A program made the position numbers and the translations under genes. From Geminicoccus roseus DSM 18922 (lineage in GTDB: Bacteria > Pseudomonadota > Alphaproteobacteria > Geminicoccales > Geminicoccaceae): a stretch of 64,000 nt of DNA. Below, in pieces: positions 33,635-41,444 of this stretch. Where the stretch lies: NCBI RefSeq assembly GCF_000427665.1, contig NZ_KE386572.1:1405117-1469116 (forward strand). The letters are read 5' to 3'. The first letter of the stretch is position 1. Every line of letters starts with the position of its first letter. The notes beneath the pieces are model-generated. The model did no database searches and was not told the origin of the DNA. It saw nothing but the letters and a program-made list of their open reading frames with translations.

Positions 33635-35742
33635 TGCGCTGGATCGCGATCCTGGTTTCGCTGCTGGCTCTGGTTCCGGCGGCACGGGCAGACGAGGCGG
33701 GTGACCTGATCGAGGCGCGGCAGTGCTTCCCTGCCACCCTGCTCCTGTCGCGCGAGGCGGCGGCCCCGGAAGATCCCGCGGCTCTCCTGCGCTTCTGCGG
33801 CCTGGTGACCGGCAGCTGCGACGGGGCCGACCGCCCGATGACCCTGCCCTCCGACCCCATGCAGGCGGGCGCCGCATGGCAGTCCTGCCTGCGCCGGATC
33901 GGCGAGCTGACCGAGCGGCTGGCGGTGCTGCCCCCGGCCGAGAGCTGCGAGGAGCGCGCCGATCTGGCGGCGGTCGCAAGCATGGCGGCCGCCAGGGCCC
34001 AGGATCTCTACCGCACGCAAGAAAGCCTCGCCGCGCGGCTGGAAACAGTCCGCAGCTGGCAGGAAGCACTGCCGCCCGTGCTGGAAGGCGATCCCTGCCC
34101 GCCGCCGGTGGAGGAGCCGGCCGCCAGCGCCGCTGCTGTCGACGCAACGCAAGGCTCGCTGCCCGAGCGGCTGGTGGCGGCGCTCCTGCTGACCGAGGAG
34201 CAGAAGGATCCGGCACCCCTGGCGACGGTCGAGCAGGCGGCCAAGCTGGAGAACGCCCCAGACATCGCCGCCATCGCGGCGGCGCGGCGGGCGGAATGGC
34301 TGGAGGCGAACGGACCTGCCGACCAGGCATTGGCGGCTGCCGATGCCGCGGTGCTGCAGGCGGCGCATGCCGGGGCGGCGGATGCCGAGGAACGGGCGCT
34401 GACGGCCCGGGCTCGTCTCTTGGACGCCCAGGGCAGCGATCCGGCCGCCACCGCCGCTGCCTATGCCGCCGCCATCCGAGCCCTCGACCGGCGACGCCCG
34501 GAACTCCTGGCCTTTGACTGGATCCGCCAGGGATCCCCTTATCGCCTGCGCGTCGAGCCGCTGGTCGAGCGTTACGTGGCCCTGCAGATCGACCGGGCGA
34601 ACGCGCTGCCTCCGGACCAGCGGGTCCCGATCTATCGCGACATCCTGCATTTCGCCGAACGGGCGCGGGCGGCGGAGCTGTCGGATTATTTCCAGGACGA
34701 CTGCGTGGCTGCGCTGCAGGCGCGTACCAGGACGCTGGCCGAGATCGACCCGGACGCCGCGGCCCTGGTCACGATCGTGCAGGGGCCTAGCGTCGAGCTG
34801 TTCATGCTGCTGCCCGGCGGGGACATCCGCCACCACCGCGCTGGACTCCCGCCCCGCGGCGAACTGGAGGCCTATCCGTTCCGGCTGACCGACCCCACCC
34901 AGCCGAATGCCTGGAAGGAGCAGTCGCGCCAGCTCTACGATCTCCTGATCCGGCCGTTCGCGAGCGAGCTTTCCCAAGTGGCCACCCTGGTGTTCGTCCC
35001 GGACGGGCCCCTGCGCCATGTCCTGCCCGCCACCCTCCTGGACGGCGACACGCTGCTGCTCGAGCGGCACGCCATCGCCCTCAACCCGGGCCTCGACTTC
35101 ATCGACGACCGCTCGACCAGGGTACGCGGGGCCGACTGGCTGCTCGGTGCCGTCTCGCGGGCCTGCCCGCCCCGCTGGGACGCCCTGGCCGGCACCCGAT
35201 CCGAGGTGATGGCCATCGAGGCACTGCATCCCCGGTCGGACACGATCGTGCTGATGGACGAGTCGTTCGCGCGCGCCAGCCTCTACCAGGATCTGGCCAC
35301 CCGGCCTCTCTCGGTCCTGCATTTCGCGACCCATGCCGAGTTCGCCCCGCAGGCCTCCGACAGCAAAGTCCTGCTCGGCACCTGCGAGGAACTCGGCCTC
35401 GATGACCTGGAAAGCCTGATCAAGCAGGCGCGCTACCGCGACCGGCCAGTCGACCTGCTGGTGCTCAGCGCCTGCCAGAGCGCCCTTGGCGACGACCGCG
35501 CCGCCCTCGGGCTTGCGGGACTCGCCGTGAAATCAGGCGCGCGTTCCGCGCTTGGATCGATGTGGAAAGTTGACGATGCCGCGACCGCACGGCTAACAAC
35601 ACTGTTCCATGAGGAGTTCGCCCGGGGCGACGTCGGCAAGGCCGAGGCGCTGCGCCGGGCCCAACTGGTGGTCGCGGCGGAGCCCGGGACAGCCGCACCG
35701 ATGTACTGGGCGGCATTCCAGCTGGTAGGAGACTGGCGCTAG
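33634..35742 (+). CDS. Exported CHAT-domain (caspase-like) protein
   Basis: 702 residues with a signal peptide (MRWIAILVSLLALVPAARA). The N-terminal half is helical, Ala-rich and repeat-like (about 160-330), as in TPR-type partners. The C-terminal CHAT domain carries the His567 (LHFATHAEF) and Cys614 (LVLSACQSALG) dyad of caspase-like peptidases and the final GSMWKVDDAAT...LFHEEF block. CHAT proteins linked to TPS systems are thought to process or respond to the exoprotein. Start ATG 33634 with GGAAGAGG upstream. Being exported is unusual for a caspase-like domain best known inside cells. Confidence 0.93.
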   Translation: MRWIAILVSLLALVPAARADEAGDLIEARQCFPATLLLSREAAAPEDPAALLRFCGLVTGSCDGADRPMTLPSDPMQAGAAWQSCLRRIGELTERLAVLPPAESCEERADLAAVASMAAARAQDLYRTQESLAARLETVRSWQEALPPVLEGDPCPPPVEEPAASAAAVDATQGSLPERLVAALLLTEEQKDPAPLATVEQAAKLENAPDIAAIAAARRAEWLEANGPADQALAAADAAVLQAAHAGAADAEERALTARARLLDAQGSDPAATAAAYAAAIRALDRRRPELLAFDWIRQGSPYRLRVEPLVERYVALQIDRANALPPDQRVPIYRDILHFAERARAAELSDYFQDDCVAALQARTRTLAEIDPDAAALVTIVQGPSVELFMLLPGGDIRHHRAGLPPRGELEAYPFRLTDPTQPNAWKEQSRQLYDLLIRPFASELSQVATLVFVPDGPLRHVLPATLLDGDTLLLERHAIALNPGLDFIDDRSTRVRGADWLLGAVSRACPPRWDALAGTRSEVMAIEALHPRSDTIVLMDESFARASLYQDLATRPLSVLHFATHAEFAPQASDSKVLLGTCEELGLDDLESLIKQARYRDRPVDLLVLSACQSALGDDRAALGLAGLAVKSGARSALGSMWKVDDAATARLTTLFHEEFARGDVGKAEALRRAQLVVAAEPGTAAPMYWAAFQLVGDWR

Positions 35743-35786
35743 GGGCGGCCTCCGGGCCTAAATCAGAAGACGGCCTGGAGAGACCA

Positions 35787-36521
35787 ATGTGCGAAAGTTG
35801 CAGAGCCGGGATCTTGCGTCCCTCCCGCCGCGCCCTGCTCGGAATGACGATGGCTTTCACCGGCACCGCCGCGCTCTGGTCTCGCGCCGCGGGTGCGGTC
35901 GACCTGGCCGATTCCGAGCTGGCGCCGCCCAATGCCATCGCACCCGCTGAGGCGCTGCAGCGGCTGACCGACGGCAACGCCCGCTACGTGGCCAACCAAA
36001 CGGAGATCCGTGACTTCGCCCTGCACCGTGCTGCCCGCGCGGCCGGGCAGTACCCGATCGCCGGCATCGTCTCCTGCGCGGACTCTCGCCTAGCTCCCGA
36101 ACTCGCGTTCGACCAAGCGCCGGGTGACCTGTTCGTGGTCCGGGTGGCTGGCAATTTCGTCAACGATGACGGGCTGGCCAGCCTGGAATACGGGGTGGCG
36201 GTGCTGGGCATCCCGCTCCTGATGGTGCTGGGCCATTCCGGCTGCGGCGCCGTCGATGCCACGATCAAGGTCATCCAGGACGACATCACCCTGCCAGGCC
36301 ACCTGCCGGCTCTGGTCGACATGCTCAAGCCGGGCGTGCAGAAGGCACTCGACGCCGAGCCCGCCGATCCGCTGGATGCCGCCATCGCGGAGAACGTGCG
36401 CTACAACGTCGAACGCCTGCGCTCCGCCACGCCGGTGGTGGCCGGAATGGTCGAGGCCGGGAAGGTCCAGGTCGTCGGCGCTGTCTACGACATCGCGACT
36501 GGCAAGGTGACCCAGGTGTAA
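35787..36521 (+). CDS. Beta-class carbonic anhydrase with Tat-type signal
   Basis: Interconverts CO2 and bicarbonate. 244 residues: zinc ligands Cys97, His150 and Cys153, with the Asp99-Arg101 dyad (SCADSR) intact, so an active beta-class enzyme. The N-terminus has SRRALLGMTMAF, a twin-arginine signal, cleaved near 37, placing the enzyme in the periplasm, where it may help bicarbonate or pH balance. A CESC pair (Cys2, Cys5) precedes the signal, an odd feature. GGAGAG is positioned before ATG 35787. It lies on its own after the CHAT gene. Confidence 0.93.
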   Translation: MCESCRAGILRPSRRALLGMTMAFTGTAALWSRAAGAVDLADSELAPPNAIAPAEALQRLTDGNARYVANQTEIRDFALHRAARAAGQYPIAGIVSCADSRLAPELAFDQAPGDLFVVRVAGNFVNDDGLASLEYGVAVLGIPLLMVLGHSGCGAVDATIKVIQDDITLPGHLPALVDMLKPGVQKALDAEPADPLDAAIAENVRYNVERLRSATPVVAGMVEAGKVQVVGAVYDIATGKVTQV

Positions 36522-36619
36522 GATAGGCTGCCGACCTCGCGGCGGAGCAGGCTCATCGGGCGCTTCCTCTGGGTCGCGCCTTGAGCAATCTCACCAAGTT
36601 GGTGGTCGAAGACCGCAGG

Positions 36620-36961
36620 TCACTCGCTCGTCGCGATCGCGGGCGAGTGACGCGCGATCATCGTATCCATCAGCGCTACGTCTTCGACCCCGCCCTGGCC
36701 GGGGACAAGATGAAGAGCCAGGGCGAAGACGGCCATGCTGACCACGAGGATACCCAGGGTGGTGGTCTGGCTGGGATATCTGCAGAGCATGAACCCCAGC
36801 ATCACGACGGCGACGGCTGCTCCCAGGACCAGGGCTAGGGGAACGCCCGCCTCACTCGCAGGATGGATCTGATCCGAACCAATTGTGGCAAGGTGCGTCA
36901 GGACAAACAGCATCAGAGCCGAGGTGGCGATCATCGCGCCGAACTTGGCATATCCTGACAT
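36620..36961 (-). CDS. Small membrane protein with DUF305-like tail
   Basis: 113 residues with three hydrophobic helices (about 8-27, 42-60 and 71-88). The final stretch DTMIARHSPAIATSE resembles the MIPHHxxAI metal-binding motif of DUF305 proteins, but is a single, shortened copy. ATG 36961 is preferred over TTG 37042. No functional assignment. It stands alone, transcribed towards the carbonic anhydrase gene. Confidence 0.55.
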   Translation of the reverse strand: MSGYAKFGAMIATSALMLFVLTHLATIGSDQIHPASEAGVPLALVLGAAVAVVMLGFMLCRYPSQTTTLGILVVSMAVFALALHLVPGQGGVEDVALMDTMIARHSPAIATSE

Positions 36962-37085
36962 GGTGGGGCCCGTGTGCCGAAAGGTTCCAATCAGGATCTG
37001 AACCGCCGGCACTAGGGCAAGGTTCCCAGGCATGCAGAGCAAGATGGGCTGCGAGCCATTGCATGCCGCCCGACCGGGATAGCGT

Positions 37086-38153
37086 TTAGGGGATCAGGCG
37101 GTCCGCCCGCAGCTGCTGGAACAGGTCGAGAAACGAGTCTTCGGTCGGCTGGAAGCCGGCAAAGCCGAGCTTCCGGCTGTTCTTCATGTCGGTCATCACC
37201 TCGATCGGACGGCCAAGGTCCAGATCCGTGTGCCAGGGCGAGGCCAGGCGGTGCAGGTCGGGCTCGGCCAGCCCGTGCCGCTGGGCGATCTCGCGCCAGA
37301 CTGGAGCGTCCTTGGCCATCTGCGCCTCCAGCGGATGAACGGTGCCGTCGAACCCGACCGCCTCCACGCCGAACCAGGCGGCCAGGCGCGGCCACAGCCA
37401 CTTCCAGCGGAAGACGTCGCCGTTCACGATATTGAACGCCTGGTTGCGGGCCGCCTCGGTGGTTGCCGCCCAGATCAGCTGCCGGGCCAGGATCCGCGCT
37501 TCGGTCACGTCCGAGAGGCCCTCCCACTGCGCCTGCGATCCCGGCCACCGGAACGGCCGGCCGGTCGCCTTGCAGATCGAGGCATGGACCGCCAGCGTGG
37601 TGCCGAGGTTCATGGCGTTGCCGACCGCCTTGCCGATCACGGTGTGCGGACGATGGATGCTCCAGCCAAACCCGTCGCGCTCGGCTGCAGCGTACACCTC
37701 GTCTTCCTGGGCATAATAGAAGTTCTCGACCGGCAGCCTCGGCTGTTCCTCGCGCAGCGGCGTCTCGGGCAGGGTCCCGGCCTTCGCATAGGCTTCAAAC
37801 GGGCCAAGATAATGTTTCAGCCCGGTCACCAGCCCCACGTGGCGCACCGACTTCCCAGGCGAGAGGGCGACCAGCACGTTGCGCACCATCGTGCCGTTGA
37901 CCCGGATGTTCTCGGCCTCGGTGGCGTTGCGCATCCAGGTGGCCAGGAAGACATGGGTCGGCGCCAGATCGCTCAGGGCCGCGGCCAGGCTGTCCGGGTC
38001 GAGCAGGTCGGCGGCCACCGGCTGCAGGCCCGCCGGATCCGCTGGCGGTCGCCGCGCCAGGCCGTGGACCGTCCAGCCCTCTGCCAGCAGTTCGTGCGCC
38101 AGACGGTTGCCGATGATGCCGCTGGCACCGACGACCAAGGCTGTGCCGCTCAT
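37086..38153 (-). CDS. PRISE-type short-chain dehydrogenase/reductase (iridoid synthase / 5-beta-reductase-like)
   Basis: A 355-residue extended SDR with NADPH-binding GASGIIG (9-15) and the PRISE motifs: TGLKHY with Lys113, and NFYYAQED with the catalytic Tyr (146/147). PRISE proteins reduce the C=C of enones; bacterial members act on unknown substrates. ATG 38153 follows AGGA by seven bases; a TTG at 38171 would add six residues. It is divergent from the HxlR regulator gene, which is its probable controller. Confidence 0.9.
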   Translation of the reverse strand: MSGTALVVGASGIIGNRLAHELLAEGWTVHGLARRPPADPAGLQPVAADLLDPDSLAAALSDLAPTHVFLATWMRNATEAENIRVNGTMVRNVLVALSPGKSVRHVGLVTGLKHYLGPFEAYAKAGTLPETPLREEQPRLPVENFYYAQEDEVYAAAERDGFGWSIHRPHTVIGKAVGNAMNLGTTLAVHASICKATGRPFRWPGSQAQWEGLSDVTEARILARQLIWAATTEAARNQAFNIVNGDVFRWKWLWPRLAAWFGVEAVGFDGTVHPLEAQMAKDAPVWREIAQRHGLAEPDLHRLASPWHTDLDLGRPIEVMTDMKNSRKLGFAGFQPTEDSFLDLFQQLRADRLIP

Positions 38154-38256
38154 GCTCATGTCCTTTGCCAATCCATGGCACGGAACGTAGGCGCGGCCCC
38201 GGCAGCGGGCTAGAAGGCACCGCGAAGGGACATAGCCACCAGGAGGTGCCCGTCCG

Positions 38257-38688
38257 ATGCCGCCGACCCTTCAGGGCAACGAGCTGATCTTCGAGGAGGA
38301 CTGCGCGCCGCGCCGGGTGATGGAGCTGTTCACCGTCAAGTGGACCAGCATGGTGATCCACGCCTTGTTCCACTTGCCGCAACGCACGGCACGTACCGGC
38401 GTCCTGCAGCGAAGCCTGCCCGGGATCTCCAAGAAGATGCTCGTGCAGACCCTGCGGGACATGGAGCAGCGCGGGCTGGTGCGGCGCAAGGTCTACGAGG
38501 TGGTGCCGCCCAAGGTGGAGTACGCGCTCACCCCCTTGGGCGAGACCTTCGCCCAGCCGATCGAGATGCTCTACCGCTGGGGTGCGGAGAACGAGGCGGC
38601 GCTCGACGCGCTGCAGGCGGCCGGTTCCGGACGTTCTGGCCAAGGGGCCGACCTAGATAGACCGCCCGGCAACCGCGAGCATCCATAG
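38257..38688 (+). CDS. HxlR-family transcriptional regulator
   Basis: 143 residues with a winged helix-turn-helix: MELFTVKWTSMVIHALF, then SLPGISKKMLVQTLRDMEQRGLVRRKVYEVVPPKVEYALTPLG, which is the HxlR recognition helix and wing. Cys16 (EDCAPRR) matches the N-terminal Cys that senses aldehydes or reactive electrophiles in HxlR/YodB-type regulators. AGGAGG lies nine bases before ATG 38257. The 103-base gap to the divergent PRISE-type gene holds the presumed operator. Electrophile sensing plus an enone reductase is a sensible pair (inference). Confidence 0.9.
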   Translation: MPPTLQGNELIFEEDCAPRRVMELFTVKWTSMVIHALFHLPQRTARTGVLQRSLPGISKKMLVQTLRDMEQRGLVRRKVYEVVPPKVEYALTPLGETFAQPIEMLYRWGAENEAALDALQAAGSGRSGQGADLDRPPGNREHP

Positions 38689-38751
38689 CCGTTCCCAGCC
38701 ACCGGCAAACCCACTAGAAACCCAGCCAGCAACGCGGCCCCCGGACATCCC

Positions 38752-39510
38752 ATGCCCGTCGACAACGCTCCTTCGATCGTCGCCCTGATTCCCGCGCGCA
38801 GCGGGTCCAAGCGCGTGGCCGACAAGAACATCCGGCCGCTGATGGGCCACCCGGCGCTGGCCTACTCGATCGCGGCCGCGCGGGCGTCCGGCGTGTTCGA
38901 CAAGGTCTGCGTGTCGACCGACAGCGGCGACTATGCGGAGATCGCCCGTTACTACGGGGCTGAGGTGGTGATGCGGCCGCCGGAGATCGCCGGCGACCGC
39001 TCGCCGGACATCGAGTGGGTCGAGCACGCGCTGGGGGCCATCGAGCCGCAAGACTGCTTCTCGATCCTGCGGCCGACCTCGCCGTTCCGGCAGGCGGCGA
39101 CCATCCGGCGGGCCTGGCACCAGTTCCTGGCCGAGCGGGAACAGTTCGACAGCCTGCGCGCGGTGCAGAAATGCCGCGAGCACCCGGCCAAGATGTGGGT
39201 GATCCGAGGCAACCGGATGTCGCCGCTCCTGCCGTTCGGCCCGCCGGAGCAGCCCTGGCACAGCTCGCAGTACCCGACCCTGCCGGAAGTCTACGTGCAG
39301 AACGCCAGCCTGGAGATCGCCTGGAGCCGGGTGGTCCGGGACGGACGGACGATCGCCGGCAACAGCTTCATGCCGTTCCTGACCGAAGGCTTCGAGGGCG
39401 TCGACCTGAACGACCCCGAGGACTGGTTCTACGCCCTCTACATCATTGAGCACGAAGGCGCGAAGCTGCCGGAGATCGACCGATCGCCCGCCAGCCTCGG
39501 CAATGCCTGA
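38752..39510 (+). CDS. Acylneuraminate cytidylyltransferase-family (CMP-sugar synthetase)
   Basis: A 252-residue CMP-sialic acid synthetase homologue, which activates a ketose-type acid sugar with CTP. IPARSGSKRVADKN (13-26) is the CTP-binding motif; RPTSPFR and VQNASLEI are further NeuA/PseF-family blocks. It may act on another sugar, since NeuA-type proteins without sialic acid genes occur. Next to a transketolase and a GT4 it suggests a route ketose, then CMP-ketose, then glycan (inference). 41 bases before the transketolase gene. Confidence 0.85.
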   Translation: MPVDNAPSIVALIPARSGSKRVADKNIRPLMGHPALAYSIAAARASGVFDKVCVSTDSGDYAEIARYYGAEVVMRPPEIAGDRSPDIEWVEHALGAIEPQDCFSILRPTSPFRQAATIRRAWHQFLAEREQFDSLRAVQKCREHPAKMWVIRGNRMSPLLPFGPPEQPWHSSQYPTLPEVYVQNASLEIAWSRVVRDGRTIAGNSFMPFLTEGFEGVDLNDPEDWFYALYIIEHEGAKLPEIDRSPASLGNA

Positions 39511-39551
39511 TTTGTCCGCCTCAACTCCATCTTCGGTGAAAGCAGCGTCTC

Positions 39552-41444
39552 ATGGGTGAACTGACCGGCAACGCCGTCGAGGGCACGCTCTACTGGATCG
39601 CGCCGGACGAGTTCGCGCGGATCCGCGCCCTGGCGATGCCTGCGGTGGCGCGGGCAAGGCTGTTCGCCGACATGGCGCGGCTGAACACGCTCTACATGAT
39701 CGCCCGGGCCGGCTCCGGCCATATCGGCAGTTCGTTCAGCTCGATGGACATCGTCTCCTGGCTGCACCTGGAGGAGATGCGCGAGGGCGACGTCTACTTC
39801 TCCTCCAAGGGCCACGATGCGCCCGGGCTCTATGCGGTGATGACCGCGCTCGGCCGCCTGCCGGCCGATCTGATGCACCGGTTCCGCAAGCTGGGCGGCC
39901 TGCCCGGTCATCCGGACGTCGGCACGCCCGGCATGGTCGCCAACACCGGCTCGCTCGGGATGGGCATCTCCAAGGCCAAGGGCATGGTCGCGGCCAACCG
40001 GCTGCAGGGCGGCAAGAGCCCGCGCATCTTCGTGATGCTGGGCGACGGCGAGCTGCAGGAGGGCCAGATCTGGGAGAGCCTGGGCGGGGCGGTCAACCGC
40101 GGCTTTGCCGAGATCACCGCGATCGTCGACCACAACAAGCTGCAGTCCGACACCTTCGTGGCGCAGGTTTCCGATCTGGGCGACCTGGAAGCGAAGTTCC
40201 GGGCGTTCGGCTGGCACGTGGTCCGCGTCGACGGCCACGACCTTCCGGGCATCGTCAAGGCGCTGGACGACATCCGGGGCGTGAAGAAGCCCAAGCTGGT
40301 CATCGCCGATACCGTGAAGGGCAAGGGCGTGTCCTTCATGGAGCACGTCGCCATGGAGAGCGACGCGGAAATCTACCGCTTCCATTCCGGCGCGCCGCAG
40401 GCCGCTGACTACACCCGCGGCGCCCAGGAGATCATGGACCGGATCAATCGGGTGCTGCGCGAGGCGCGCGCCACCGAACTGTCGCTGGAGACGGTCGAGC
40501 GTCCGGTGACGCCGCCGCCGGCCCAGGTGCCCGAGCGGCTGATCCCGGCCTATTCCGAAGCGTTGCTGGAACTGGCGGCCGAGAACCCGAAGCTGGTGGC
40601 GCTCGACGCCGACCTGATGCTCGATTGCGGGCTGATCCCGTTCAAGGACAAGCACCCCGAGCGCTTCATCGAGTGTGGCATCGCCGAGATGGACATGGTG
40701 AGCCAGGCGGGCGCCATGGCGCTCAAGGGCCTGGTCCCGGTCTGCCACAGCTTTGCCTGCTTCCTCGCGACGCGTGCCAACGAGCAGATCTACAACAACG
40801 CCTCCGAGCGCTCCAAGGTCGTCTACATGGCGGCGCTGGCCGGGCTGGTTCCGGGCGGTCCCGGTCATTCGCACCAGTCGGTGCGGGACATTGCGGCGCT
40901 TTCCGGCACGCCGGGCCTGACCCTGGTCCAGCCCTCCTGTGCCGCCGAGGTCGCCCCGCTGGTCCGCTGGGCGGTGCAGGCCAACCCCGGCAGCAGCTAC
41001 CTGCGCTTCGTGTCGATCCCGGTGCCGGTCCCCTACGAACTCCCGGCCGGCTACGTGCCGAAGCCCGGCAATGGCTGGATCGCGAAGGACACCGGCAAGG
41101 ACACGGTGCTGATCGCCTATGGCCCGACCATGGCGACCGAGGCCTGGCATGCGCTGGACCGCATGGGCGGCGGCAGGCTGGTGATCCTGCCCTGGCTGAA
41201 CCAGGTCGACCGTGACTGGCTGGAGGAAGCGACCGCCGGGGCCAGGACGGTGGTCACCATCGACGATCATTATGTCGAGGGCGGCCAGGGCGTGATGCTG
41301 GGGGATGCCCTCCAGGCGATCCGCTTCCCTGGCCGGATCCTGCACCTGGGCGTCGACCGGATCCCGTCCTGCGGCGCCAACGACGAGGTGCTGGCCGATC
41401 ACGGCCTGGACGCCGCCGGGATCGCGAAGGCGGCCAGTGCCTGA
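39552..41444 (+). CDS. Transketolase-family (TPP-dependent) enzyme, one-piece
   Basis: A 630-residue transketolase-like protein with N-terminal TPP domain and C-terminal pyrimidine domain in one chain. GSGHIGSSFSSMDIV and GDGELQEGQIWES...DHNK hold the TPP/Mg motif; MEHVAMESDAEIYRFHSG ends the first part; FIECGIAEMDMVSQAGAMAL begins the second domain with the catalytic Glu. Such genes in glycan loci transfer two-carbon units to make unusual ketoses. Its stop overlaps the GT4 gene by eight bases. A housekeeping tkt would be expected elsewhere. Confidence 0.9.
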   Translation: MGELTGNAVEGTLYWIAPDEFARIRALAMPAVARARLFADMARLNTLYMIARAGSGHIGSSFSSMDIVSWLHLEEMREGDVYFSSKGHDAPGLYAVMTALGRLPADLMHRFRKLGGLPGHPDVGTPGMVANTGSLGMGISKAKGMVAANRLQGGKSPRIFVMLGDGELQEGQIWESLGGAVNRGFAEITAIVDHNKLQSDTFVAQVSDLGDLEAKFRAFGWHVVRVDGHDLPGIVKALDDIRGVKKPKLVIADTVKGKGVSFMEHVAMESDAEIYRFHSGAPQAADYTRGAQEIMDRINRVLREARATELSLETVERPVTPPPAQVPERLIPAYSEALLELAAENPKLVALDADLMLDCGLIPFKDKHPERFIECGIAEMDMVSQAGAMALKGLVPVCHSFACFLATRANEQIYNNASERSKVVYMAALAGLVPGGPGHSHQSVRDIAALSGTPGLTLVQPSCAAEVAPLVRWAVQANPGSSYLRFVSIPVPVPYELPAGYVPKPGNGWIAKDTGKDTVLIAYGPTMATEAWHALDRMGGGRLVILPWLNQVDRDWLEEATAGARTVVTIDDHYVEGGQGVMLGDALQAIRFPGRILHLGVDRIPSCGANDEVLADHGLDAAGIAKAASA

